A DNA stretch of 64,000 nucleotides from JBFAPK01 sp040676675 (GTDB lineage Bacteria > Actinomycetota > Actinomycetes > Mycobacteriales > Micromonosporaceae). A program made the position numbers and the translations under genes. The notes beneath the pieces were generated by a model. The model ran no database searches. It was not told the origin of the DNA and worked only from the letters and a program-made list of their open reading frames with translations. Each line of letters opens with the position of its first letter. Within the stretch, counting starts at the first letter, position 1. Location: the NCBI RefSeq assembly GCF_040676675.1, contig NZ_JBFAPK010000002.1:496001-560000 (forward strand). The letters are read 5' to 3'. Positions 43,406 to 51,589 of the stretch are shown here, in pieces.

Positions 43406-44920
43406 ATGAGCAACTTCGACTTCATCATCGTCGGCGGCGGCACCGCCGGCTGCGTGCTGGCCGCACGCCTCTCCGAAGACCCGGGCTCGCGGGTGCTACT
43501 TCTCGAGGCCGGCCCGCATACTGGCCCGGACACCATGGCTGATCCAGCGAGCGCGTTCAGTTTATGGGGGTCGCCCGTCGACTGGGCCTACACGACGGTA
43601 CCCCAGGCCGGCACCGAGGGCGCGGTACATGCCTGGCCTCGGGGCAAGGTGCTGGGCGGATCGAGCAGCATCAACGCCATGCTGCACACGCGTGGCGACC
43701 GGGCCAGCTATGACGCATGGGAGACCTCGGGGGCAGTCGGTTGGAACTACGATTCGATTTTGCCGTTCCTTAGACGTACCGAGCGGGCCCTCGATGGAGA
43801 CCCCCGGGTACGCGGCACGGGCGGGCCGATGCGCCTTGAGCGCGGTCCCGAGCCCGGGCCGTTGCCGCGCGCCTGGTATCAGGCGGCACTGAGCCTTGGC
43901 TACCCGGACGCCGGGGACGGCAATGGTTTTCAAGCCGAAGGAGTCGCCTGGAGCGAGATGAACATCGTCGGCGGAAAACGCCAGAGCGCTGCCGACGCCT
44001 ATCTGCTCCCCGTGCTGGACCGCCAGAACCTCACAGTGGTAAGCGGCGCGTCCGTCCGTCGGCTGCTGCTCGACGGGCGACGCTGCGGCGGCGCCGAGTA
44101 CGTCGTCGGCAACGAGGTGCACACGGCCGTCGCCGATCGTGAGGTCGTGCTGGCGGCGGGAGCCATCGCATCACCTCAACTGCTGCTGCTCTCCGGAGTC
44201 GGTCCGGCCTCGCACCTGAGGATGCTCGGGATCAATGTCAATGTCGACCTGCCCGGTGTTGGCGAGAACCTCCAGGACCACGTGGTGAGCTGGGTGAACT
44301 ACACCGCGAAGCAGCCCCTACTAACCGGTGGGCCGTTCGCCAATCCGCCGCGTCTTCTGTGCCGGAGCGCCAAGGGAGCGGACCCGGACCTGCAGGTGAT
44401 TCTGAGCCCCGCGGCGTGGGGACCTCGCTGGTCGATCAGCGACAACATCGATGAGGCCTATTCCATCGTGGTCGCACTGATGCGCCCCGAGAGTCGCGGC
44501 TCGGTACGGCTGAACAGGGCGGACCCCGCCGGCCAGCCGCTCATCGACCCCGCCTACTTCACCGACGAGCGTGATCTTGATCGGATGGTCGAGGGCGTGC
44601 GGCTGGCTCGCCAGATAGGCGAGGGAGACGCCCTGGCACCCTGGAGGCTTGCCGAGTCGCATCCCGGCACGGAGGCACAGGACGACGAGGCACTTCGCAC
44701 CTACGTCAGGAAGAGCGCGGGAACCTATTTTCACCCGGTGGGGACGTGCCGGATCGGCACCGACCGGTTCGCGGTGGTCGATCCTGAGTTGCGAGTATGC
44801 GGCATTGATGGACTGCGCGTCGCAGACGCTTCGGTCATGCCCTCCATCGTGTCGGCAAACACCAACGCATCCGTGCTGGCAATTGCCGAACGAGCGGCGT
44901 CTCTCCTGGCCACGACCTAA
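43406..44920 (+). CDS. GMC-family FAD oxidoreductase (choline dehydrogenase-like)
   Basis: 504 residues. The ATG at 43406 has AGGAAGAGAG directly upstream; an ATG at 43391 lies ahead of that ribosome site and is rejected. FAD motif DFIIVGGGTAGCVLAARLSEDPG, GMC signature 1 around PRGKVLGGSSSINAML, signature 2 GAIASPQLLLLSGVGPASHL, and the C-terminal catalytic HPVGTCRIG (His) with ANTNASVLAIAERAA (Asn). These enzymes oxidise alcohols to aldehydes or acids. No signal peptide. It is followed by a small isomerase-like gene on the same strand. Confidence 0.92.
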   Translation: MSNFDFIIVGGGTAGCVLAARLSEDPGSRVLLLEAGPHTGPDTMADPASAFSLWGSPVDWAYTTVPQAGTEGAVHAWPRGKVLGGSSSINAMLHTRGDRASYDAWETSGAVGWNYDSILPFLRRTERALDGDPRVRGTGGPMRLERGPEPGPLPRAWYQAALSLGYPDAGDGNGFQAEGVAWSEMNIVGGKRQSAADAYLLPVLDRQNLTVVSGASVRRLLLDGRRCGGAEYVVGNEVHTAVADREVVLAAGAIASPQLLLLSGVGPASHLRMLGINVNVDLPGVGENLQDHVVSWVNYTAKQPLLTGGPFANPPRLLCRSAKGADPDLQVILSPAAWGPRWSISDNIDEAYSIVVALMRPESRGSVRLNRADPAGQPLIDPAYFTDERDLDRMVEGVRLARQIGEGDALAPWRLAESHPGTEAQDDEALRTYVRKSAGTYFHPVGTCRIGTDRFAVVDPELRVCGIDGLRVADASVMPSIVSANTNASVLAIAERAASLLATT

Positions 44921-45003
44921 GCGGGCACGCTGTTGAGAACGGCTCGACCAGAGAGTTTCCCGGTTCACATCAAACGACCACGCCGCTAATCGTGGGAGCA
45001 ACC

Positions 45004-45258
45004 ATGATCTTCATCGCATCAGGAACCGACCTGCGCCCGAACGAATTCGGTCCGTTCATGGCCGAAGAGGCTGAGGTGTTGGAGCAGCTTCGCGCCGGGG
45101 GTACCGTCAAGGCAGTCTTCAAGCGGGTTTCCGGCGGCGGCGTCATCAGCGTCGTGGAGGCGGCCACCGTGGAGGAGGCCGTCGAGCAGCTCGAACGCCT
45201 TCCCCTGGTCCGGGAAGGCCTGCTGACTTTCGAACTCACCGAGGTGACCGAACTGTAG
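45004..45258 (+). CDS. Small muconolactone-isomerase-like protein
   Basis: 84 residues. MIFIASGTDLRPNEFGPFMAEEAEVLEQLRAGG followed by VFKRVSGGGVISVVEAATVEEAVEQLERLPLV has the ferredoxin-like beta-alpha-beta repeat of muconolactone isomerase/YCII-like proteins. An in-frame GTG at 44992 would add four residues. A catalytic role is not certain; such small proteins often accompany oxidoreductases. It lies 80 nt after the GMC gene. Confidence 0.65.
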   Translation: MIFIASGTDLRPNEFGPFMAEEAEVLEQLRAGGTVKAVFKRVSGGGVISVVEAATVEEAVEQLERLPLVREGLLTFELTEVTEL

Positions 45259-45864
45259 TAGCTCTGTGACATCAGCTCGACCAGCGCCCGGATGCACACC
45301 GCGCTACGCATCGGCCGCCTGTTGTCGGTACCAAGAAGCAGGTGGTCTTTGGCCAATCCGGTCCAAGGCGACGACGACGCGGCGGAGACCCGGATCTTCG
45401 TCGACCTGCCGGGCGGGCCTGGTTTTCGACAGCCAATCGGCGCTGATGCAGGAGTCCACCCCTGTCCGACGAGGTGACGACCGTTCCACCCTGGACCAAC
45501 GACCCCGAAGGCGTCCAGGAGGGACAGGTTCTCGGTCGGTCGCCCGCCGGGCCCGATCGCTGGCGGCCCGGACGGGCGACCGACCGAGAACCTCGCCAAC
45601 TCCGGCCGGACGTCGTCCTGCCGGGACGGTGGCGACTCAGCCACACCGGGGCCTCCGTGACACCGTCGTCGGCATACCCAGTCGGCTGGCCGGCGCCGGG
45701 TGTCCGTCCGTCGGTAGATCTTACGGGCCCGTTGTTGGCACAACGCCCTGGTTGGGTCGCCCCGCTCCGCCGCGAAGGCGGAGTTGTCCAACCGCAGGGG
45801 TGGCTCAGCCAGCCCATCACACCCTTGTCCGTCAGATCGGGTCGATCCCAATCCGGAGGAAGCC
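45259..45864. other. Gene-free stretch holding a long hairpin
   Basis: 606 bp without a recognised gene; frames on both strands are Arg/Pro/Gly-rich. Its outstanding feature is the inverted repeat at 45529-45590. Confidence 0.4.
45529..45590. repeat. 62-nt near-perfect hairpin
   Basis: TTCTCGGTCGGTCGCCCG (45529-45546) pairs perfectly with CGGGCGACCGACCGAGAA (45573-45590). Inside it CCGGGCC (45547-45553) pairs with GGCCCGG (45565-45571), with a single unpaired A at 45572 and an 11-nt loop. That is a 25-bp stem. It is too long for an ordinary operator. It could be a strong terminator, a mobile REP-like or miniature element, or a structured RNA. Confidence 0.8.
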
Positions 45865-46797
45865 GTGGAAAAGCTTCGGGTAGCCCTGCAGGCGACCGAC
45901 CCGCTCACCCACGAGGGCCTGGCCAGCTATGTGCGATCGCGGCCGGAGATGATCCTGCTGCGCGCTGTCGAGCACACCGAGGCGGAAGTCCTCATCGTGT
46001 CCGTCGAGCGCCTCACCACCGACGCCGTGGCCATGCTTCGCCGGGCCGTGACCGAGGTCGGCGTCCCCGTCGTACTCATCACCAACGAAATCAATGAAGC
46101 CGAACTGCTCATAGCCGTCGAATGCCGGGTCGTCGCGATCCTGCCCCGGCCCGCGGTGACTGCGGACCGCTTCGCGTACACCGTGCTGGCCGCGGCCAAG
46201 GGCGATGGGGTGATGCCCCCGAAGTTGGTGGGCGGACTACTCAGGCACATCGAGCGCATGCAGCGCGATGTGCTTGCCCCAAACGGTCTGAACGCCGCCG
46301 GCCTGACCCCACGCGAGGTCGACGTGCTCCGGCTGATGGCCGACGGGCTCGACACCAACGAGATCGCCAGCAAGCTGGCCTACTCGGAGCGGACCATCAA
46401 GAACATCATCTACAGCGTCCTGCACCGGCTCAATCTACGCAACCGCTCCCATGCGGTCGCCTACGCGCTGCGTTCCGGTTTGATCTGCAGAGGTAGCCCA
46501 TCGCCGAGTGGTCGCCCGACGCTGAATTGTGATCGCGCTCACCCGACGCGGGTCGGTACCCGGTGCGTTGTTCCCACCCTGGCGGCTGTCGTCGTACGCG
46601 GGGGCGACGCCCGGGATGTGAGCCGAAGAGTCCGGTGCGCCGCGGCGAAGAACAGCGGGCCATCGATGCGGTATGCCTCCGCGCTCCACCCGGGGGGCCA
46701 GGGGCTATCCCGGCAGGGCTCACCCGTCCGGTGCCCATCCACCCGTCGCCGGGAACAGCGCCCGGAGCCTATCGGTTATCCAGCCGGTACGTTTTGA
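45865..46797 (+). CDS. Atypical LuxR-type response regulator with read-through tail
   Basis: 310 residues; GTG start with GGAGGA 4 nt upstream. The receiver-like part keeps the fold pattern (RVALQATDPLTHEGLASYVRS...VLITNEINEAELLIAVE), but the expected phospho-acceptor Asp is missing: the strand reads EVLIVSVERL, with Ser in its place. The acidic pair near the N terminus is also incomplete. The LuxR helix-turn-helix is intact: LTPREVDVLRLMADGLDTNEIASKLAYSERTIKNIIYSVLHRLNLRNRSHAVAYALRSGLI. Homologues end about there; here about 100 Arg/Pro/Gly-rich residues continue to the stop, probably from loss of the original stop. No sensor kinase is nearby. Confidence 0.85.
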   Translation: MEKLRVALQATDPLTHEGLASYVRSRPEMILLRAVEHTEAEVLIVSVERLTTDAVAMLRRAVTEVGVPVVLITNEINEAELLIAVECRVVAILPRPAVTADRFAYTVLAAAKGDGVMPPKLVGGLLRHIERMQRDVLAPNGLNAAGLTPREVDVLRLMADGLDTNEIASKLAYSERTIKNIIYSVLHRLNLRNRSHAVAYALRSGLICRGSPSPSGRPTLNCDRAHPTRVGTRCVVPTLAAVVVRGGDARDVSRRVRCAAAKNSGPSMRYASALHPGGQGLSRQGSPVRCPSTRRREQRPEPIGYPAGTF

Positions 46798-46876
46798 ATA
46801 CCAGGGCTACCAGCCGCACTGCTGGTGAGCTGCGAAGAAGCACTGCGAAATGTCTACGTCCCGTGGAGGAAGCGCC

Positions 46877-47302
46877 ATGACAGCCATGCTCGTCGACAAG
46901 ATCGTCCCGTCAACGGAGGCGGCGGAGGCTGTGGTCACGTGTGACGCCGAGCTCATGCGCAGCGTGTTGGCCAGGGTCGGGGACAAGTGGTCCGTTGTCG
47001 TGATCTGCGAGCTGGGCCGCGGGGCCCGCCGCTTCAACGAGCTGCGACGACTGGCGCGCCCCATTACCCAGCGGATGCTCAGCACCACCCTGCGGGGCCT
47101 GGAGCGTGACGGCGTGGTCACCCGTACGGTGCACCCCACCGTCCCACCCCAGGTCGAGTACGCCCTCGCCCCCGCCGGGCAGACCCTGCTCACCATCGTT
47201 CAGGACCTCGCGGGCTGGACCGAGCAGAACCTCGACGGCATCCGCGCCAGCCGGGCCGCGTACGACCGCCGCCGTGAGGATTCGGCCGGCGCGGAGCTCT
47301 GA
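46877..47302 (+). CDS. HxlR-family transcriptional regulator
   Basis: 141 residues; ATG preceded by GTGGAGGAAGCGCC. The winged-helix is typical of HxlR: VLARVGDKWSVVVICELGRGARRFNELRRLARPITQRMLSTTLRGLERDGVVTRTVHPTVPPQVEYALAPAGQTL, with a Cys ahead (VVTCDAELM) that may sense redox or electrophiles. Its stop is immediately next to the stop of the convergent SDR gene (no bases between), and it may regulate that gene. Confidence 0.93.
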   Translation: MTAMLVDKIVPSTEAAEAVVTCDAELMRSVLARVGDKWSVVVICELGRGARRFNELRRLARPITQRMLSTTLRGLERDGVVTRTVHPTVPPQVEYALAPAGQTLLTIVQDLAGWTEQNLDGIRASRAAYDRRREDSAGAEL

Positions 47303-48061
47303 CTACTTCGCGGTCAGGCCGCCGTCGATCGCGAGAGCCGCGCCGGTGATGTAGGCGGCGTCGTCGCTGAGCAGGAACGACGTGAATGCGGCAATCTCGT
47401 CCTCCCGGCCGGCCCGACCGTTCGGCTGCATGCCCAGGAAATGCCGCTCGATCTCCGGATTCGCCGACACCTCGCGCCACAGCGGAGTGTCGACCAGTCC
47501 GGTCACCAGGGCGTTTACCCGCACACCCTCGGCGGCCACGTCCAGGGCGGACGAGCGGGTGAGTCCGATGACGCCGTGCTTTGCCGCCGAGTAGGCTGCC
47601 AACTTCGCATCACCGACGATTCCCACCGTCGAGGCGTTGTTGACGATGGAACCGCCGCCGGACGCCACGATCGCCGGGATCTCGTACTTCAAGCTGTAGA
47701 ACACGCTGGTCAAGTTCCGGTCGATCGTGCTGCGCCAGAACGCATCGTCGATGTCGCGTACGGCACCGACGGCGTTGCCCCCACCGGCGTTATTGAACGC
47801 ACCGTCGAGCCGGCCAAACTCGGCGACGGCGACCCGTACCAGCTCGGCGACCTGCTCCTCCACCGTCACGTCGGTCGGCACGAACAGCGCCTGGCCACCG
47901 GCCGCCGCGATTTCGGCAACGACCCCCTCGCCACGCTCCTTGTCCCGCGCGCCGATGACGACCTTCGCTCCCTCTCCGGCAGCTCGCCGGGCAAACGCCC
48001 GCCCCATTCCCATGGTGCCGCCCGTCACAACGATGACCTTCGATTGCAGTCGTGCAGACAT
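47303..48061 (-). CDS. SDR-family oxidoreductase, paralogue 1
   Basis: 252 residues. MSARLQSKVIVVTGGTMGMGRAFARRAA (TGGxxGMG cofactor motif), DGAFNNAGG, Ser in VNNASTVG and YSAAK as the catalytic YxxxK. C-terminal SDDAAYITGAALAIDGGLTAK is the glucose-1-dehydrogenase-like ending. It is closely related to the SDR at 56170-56925 over the full length (for example ALFVPTDVT, FGRLDGAFNN, TIDRNLTSVF). Its substrate is unknown. Its leader is AT-rich and probably contains its own promoter. Confidence 0.93.
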   Translation of the reverse strand: MSARLQSKVIVVTGGTMGMGRAFARRAAGEGAKVVIGARDKERGEGVVAEIAAAGGQALFVPTDVTVEEQVAELVRVAVAEFGRLDGAFNNAGGGNAVGAVRDIDDAFWRSTIDRNLTSVFYSLKYEIPAIVASGGGSIVNNASTVGIVGDAKLAAYSAAKHGVIGLTRSSALDVAAEGVRVNALVTGLVDTPLWREVSANPEIERHFLGMQPNGRAGREDEIAAFTSFLLSDDAAYITGAALAIDGGLTAK

Positions 48062-48182
48062 CTTCCCTTTATCCCTTCAGAATTCCGTTTATATGTCTTG
48101 ACCAGAGCCCGCTTTCAGCAGTCCGCGACCAAGGCTCTCCCCAGACGCCGGGATCGACAAGAAGGCAGTTTTAAGTGCTCAG

Positions 48183-48198
48183 GTTCCCTGAAGGGAAC
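48183..48198. repeat. Short palindrome after the MFS gene
   Basis: GTTCCCT-GA-AGGGAAC lies between the SDR start (48061) and the MFS stop (48272). It might be an operator for the SDR gene or the core of a terminator for the MFS gene; the loop of two bases argues against a simple hairpin. Confidence 0.35.
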
Positions 48199-48271
48199 TG
48201 CCCTCCGCTCAACTGCCCCACACAGAATCGGTACGCCGAGCCGAGCGACGCCGAGAACCCGCCCAGGGACT

Positions 48272-49570
48272 TCAGCCTCCTGAAGCGGTGCTCGGGACCG
48301 GCTCCCGCTCCCGCCCGAGAAGGGACGGCTCGCCCTCCAGGACCACCTCGGGGTGGCCCGCGGCTCGGCGCGGGACGGTGAACAGTGCCCAGAACCCCAC
48401 CGCGGCGGCCGCGCCGACCACAGCGCAGGCGAACCACAGTGCGGGTCCGCCCCAGCGATCCAGCGCCAGCCCACCGGCGAGCGGGGCGAGGAACGACGCG
48501 ACCGAGACGCTCGAGCCGAACAGGCCCTGATAGCGGCCACGAGCTCGTTGGCCAGACAGCTCGGCCACCGCGGCCTCCGAGGCTGGCGCATACGCGATCT
48601 CACCCAGCGTCCACACCAGGACCGAAAGCGAGTACACCATTACCGATGTGCCGGCGAAACCGTTCAGCCCGAACCCCGCACCCGCGAACACCGCGCTCAG
48701 CGCGAGCACCATTCCGCGCTTCCGCTGCTTGAGCAGGGAGGTGACGGGAATCTGCAGCACGACGATCAGCATGCCGTTCAACGCGATGATCAGCCCGTAC
48801 GTCTGGGTAGCCATCCCGCGTTCGGCCATGGCCACCGGAAGGCTGCTGGCTCCCTGGTAGAACATCATCCACATGGCGAATGCGAGCAGGCAGAGCCCCA
48901 GGAACCGGAAATCCCCGGGCACCTTCCTGAGGCCGACCCCGGCTACCGGAACCGGCGATGACTGCTCGGCTCCCTCCGGTCGGGTCTCCGGCAGCTTCAC
49001 CCACATCACCACCGCGCAGACCAACGTCGTGATGGCATCGCCGAGGAAAAGCCAGACGTACCCCTGGTGCGCCAGGAAGCCCGCCACGGCAGCTGAGAAA
49101 CCGAAGCCGATGTTGATGGCCCAGTAGTTGACGGAGAACGCCCGCCCCACGTCCTCGGGCGGTACGACATCCACGATCATCGCCGAGATCGCGGGGCGCG
49201 AGGCACTGGCTGACGCACCCACGATGAACGCCAGCACGGCAATGGCGGCGGGTGCGGTGACGAACCCCATCGCCGCGGTGGTGACGGCAGTGACAACCTG
49301 CGCGCCGCCCATCGTCGCGCGGCGCCCGACCCGGTCGCTCAACTCGCCGCCGACGAGCGCACCGAGGGAGGCGCCAACTCCGTAGATAGCCAGCACGAGG
49401 CCGGCGTGGGTCGCCGTGTAGCCGAGCGCCGAGGTGAGGTACAAAGCCAGGAACGGAAAGACGAAGGTGCCGAGCCGGTTGATCAGTGTACTGGTCCATA
49501 GCCACCAGAAACCGTTTGGAAACCCGGTCAGGCTCCGGGCGAGGTTACCGGTTATCTTGCCCATTTCCAC
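48272..49570 (-). CDS. MFS transporter (12-TM exporter)
   Basis: 432 residues (GTG start; an ATG two codons in, at 49564, is also possible). Twelve hydrophobic segments. The MFS motif A loop GELSDRVGRRATMGGAQ lies between TM2 and TM3. SFSAAVAGFLAHQGYVWLFLGD and the second-half segments follow. It is of the drug-efflux MFS type often paired with ATP-grasp dipeptide ligases. It starts 35 nt after the ATP-grasp stop, same strand, so the two are an operon: synthesis and export of one product is a reasonable inference. Confidence 0.9.
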   Translation of the reverse strand: MEMGKITGNLARSLTGFPNGFWWLWTSTLINRLGTFVFPFLALYLTSALGYTATHAGLVLAIYGVGASLGALVGGELSDRVGRRATMGGAQVVTAVTTAAMGFVTAPAAIAVLAFIVGASASASRPAISAMIVDVVPPEDVGRAFSVNYWAINIGFGFSAAVAGFLAHQGYVWLFLGDAITTLVCAVVMWVKLPETRPEGAEQSSPVPVAGVGLRKVPGDFRFLGLCLLAFAMWMMFYQGASSLPVAMAERGMATQTYGLIIALNGMLIVVLQIPVTSLLKQRKRGMVLALSAVFAGAGFGLNGFAGTSVMVYSLSVLVWTLGEIAYAPASEAAVAELSGQRARGRYQGLFGSSVSVASFLAPLAGGLALDRWGGPALWFACAVVGAAAAVGFWALFTVPRRAAGHPEVVLEGEPSLLGREREPVPSTASGG

Positions 49571-49605
49571 CGCTCTTCTGCATAAATCCGGGTCTTCGGC
49601 TGCCG

Positions 49606-50823
49606 TCAGCGCATTTGTACGACGAGTTTCCCCGCCGCCGACAGGGCATTGTGCAACGACAGCTCAGCCGTCTCGCCATCGGCGAGGAGCATTGCCAGCA
49701 CCCCGCGCTGGTCGGTAGTGGCGGGAATGACGTCACCCGGCCTATGAATGGGGTAGAGCGTCGGCGCCCCGGGATGATCCAGAAGTTGTTCAGCCCCGCC
49801 GATCCGCTCGAAGACCCCAATCCTCGGGGCGTAGATGGCAATCTGTGTCACGCCCTGCCGGACCTCGGGTTCGAGATCCATCACCAGCGGGCGCCGGCCC
49901 AGCGCCAGGTCGATGAAAGCGCTGTGGAAGTTGATACCGAGCGAGCGGTTGATCGACTCGCCGACCAGCGCGCCGCCCATTCTCGTGTTAATCTCCACGA
50001 TCTCGAAGCCGGCGGTGGTGATGATGAACTCGGTGTGGGTCACGCCCTCGTGGTAGCCGACCGAGAAGAGGATTCCGGAGATCCACTCCGCGAGTTCGCT
50101 CCGCGCCTTCTCTGGCAGGACCACCGGGAAGGTGGCCAGTTCCTCCCGGAAGTACGGCTCCGGTGACAGCCCGCGGCTCGATACACCGATGACTTTCGTC
50201 TCGCCGGCCCAGCTCACCGTCTCCGCGCTGTACATGGGTCCGAGAAAGTAGGGCTCGGCGGTGAGCGCGCCACCGTACAAATCCTTGGCGTGCTGGGCGG
50301 CGACCAGTACGCTCGCCAACTCCTCCGGTCTGCGGACCAGCCATACGTTCTGGCTCAAGCTCCCCGCGACGTCCTTCACGATGCATGGAAACGCAAGCTG
50401 GCGGGTCAGCTCCGTCACGGTGGCGGTCTGCGGGTCGAAAACGATGCTCGGGGCACGCGAGAAACCATTGTCGTAGAGGTGCCGACGCAGCCGTCCTTTG
50501 TCCCGCAACAGCGATACCGCCTCGGTATTCTCATGCGGCAGGCCAAGCTGATCTGCGACGGCGAGCGCCTGCAGGCTCCACGGGTCCGCCATTCGGACCA
50601 CCCCGGCGAGATCGGGAACTGCGCGCAGGACACTGACCACTTCGTCAACCCTGCCGGTATCCACACCGACGATCCTGAGCGAGTCGACCAGACCCTTCGA
50701 CAGCTCGTGGGTGTACCGGGACCGATCCCCGGTGAGCAGGATTAGTTCGTGACCGCGCTCACGGGCGGCGTCGACCAGATACTCCAGGCCAAAGTTAATC
50801 GTTTCGAGTACAGCGATTGTCAC
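49606..50823 (-). CDS. ATP-grasp ligase (amino-acid/peptide ligase-like)
   Basis: About 405 residues from a GTG with GAGGG 7 nt upstream; an in-frame ATG at 50865 would add 14 residues. VTIAVLETINFGLEYLVDAARERGHELILLTGDRS is the pre-ATP-grasp domain. FPCIVKDVAGSLSQNVWLV holds the nucleotide-binding Lys. THTEFIITTAGFEIVEINTRMGG carries the metal-binding Glu and Asn. The family joins a carboxylate to an amine through an acyl-phosphate; many members make unusual dipeptides. The adjacent MFS gene is probably the exporter. A relic of a second copy of the N-terminal part is present at 34595-34690. Confidence 0.88.
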   Translation of the reverse strand: MTIAVLETINFGLEYLVDAARERGHELILLTGDRSRYTHELSKGLVDSLRIVGVDTGRVDEVVSVLRAVPDLAGVVRMADPWSLQALAVADQLGLPHENTEAVSLLRDKGRLRRHLYDNGFSRAPSIVFDPQTATVTELTRQLAFPCIVKDVAGSLSQNVWLVRRPEELASVLVAAQHAKDLYGGALTAEPYFLGPMYSAETVSWAGETKVIGVSSRGLSPEPYFREELATFPVVLPEKARSELAEWISGILFSVGYHEGVTHTEFIITTAGFEIVEINTRMGGALVGESINRSLGINFHSAFIDLALGRRPLVMDLEPEVRQGVTQIAIYAPRIGVFERIGGAEQLLDHPGAPTLYPIHRPGDVIPATTDQRGVLAMLLADGETAELSLHNALSAAGKLVVQMR

Positions 50824-50865
50824 TGGTGAACCCTCGTCTGCGTCAAGTGGCTTGATGTCCGGCAT

Positions 50866-51047
50866 CCAGGTTCACCGGCACGTTCCGGCATCCACATCAG
50901 GAAGATTCCGCATATCCGGGCCCCAAACGCCGAGATCGTTCGTCAACGGCCGAGCGGCCTCGGAACAAATCCCTAGACGCACCTGACGGGCGACCCTTGA
51001 CCCATTTCCCAGCCACCCTCAGTAACGTGAGGTCGACCGTCTGCAGA
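50866..51047. other. Gap upstream of the ATP-grasp gene
   Basis: 182 bp. No gene seen. It probably holds the promoter for the ATP-grasp/MFS operon; downstream of it lie the LAL and LtrA fragments. Confidence 0.35.
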
Positions 51048-51165
51048 ACGCGACTTCTTGAGGAGCTGCACACACGCTCGGCACCGGCTAGCGGTCACAG
51101 CGAGCGGCGGCTGTGTCGAGGCCGGCGGCGACGGACTGCCGTTCGCGCCGTGCTCCGCCATGCGG
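51048..51165 (+). pseudogene. Fragment of an LAL regulator gene (P-loop region)
   Basis: Reads RLLEELHTRS in one frame and AVTASGGCVEAGGDGLPFAP in another. It aligns with the intact LAL at 34739-37750, which reads RLIEELL then AGGCVEIGGEGLPFAP. The DNA is clearly homologous but frameshifted and truncated on both sides. The strand and position relative to the ATP-grasp gene match the intact LAL next to the ATP-grasp relic. Confidence 0.78.
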
Positions 51166-51252
51166 GTCTACTCGAAGGACAAGTTGATCGAGTCGCTGTG
51201 CAGCCACGTACGGCGGTTGCGGCCTGACCGAGGCCTCGGCGAGGAGGCCCGG

Positions 51253-51491
51253 GTGGCCTGAGTCCTCACTCTCCTTGGCCGCCCCGGGCTTCTCCTTCTC
51301 GGTGCCTGCCTGTTCGGCCACGTGGTGACCAGCAGGATCCTGTGCTCCCACGTCGGCTTGTACCGGTCGCGACCGCCGGCGCGATGCCGCTGCCGCCACC
51401 ACTCGGCATCATGATCGTGGCAACCCTCGTCCTACTGGTCAGCCGGGTCGGCGAACAGATTGTCAGTGGTGGTCGGCAGGTCAGCCACGTG
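51253..51491 (+). pseudogene. Fragment of an LtrA gene (C-terminal 80 codons)
   Basis: GTGGCCTGAGTCCTCACTC and what follows aligns with the last 240 nt of the intact LtrA gene ending at 42745: VLTLLGRPGLLLLGACLFGHVVTSRIL here versus ILTLLGGPGLFLLGTCMFDYLVTSRIL there, and PPLGIMIVATLVLLVSRVGEQIVS versus PPLGIMIVTNLVLLITLVSEIVS. It has an early stop and a frameshift. It lies 87 bp after the LAL fragment in the same direction. Confidence 0.85.
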
Positions 51492-51589
51492 AGCAGGGAA
51501 CGCTGAGGGACGACGCCCAACGCGCACCGCCCCGGACAACAGCCATGGCGGATTTGGCATCTATCGCCGTGCCCTGATCCCCACCCCGG

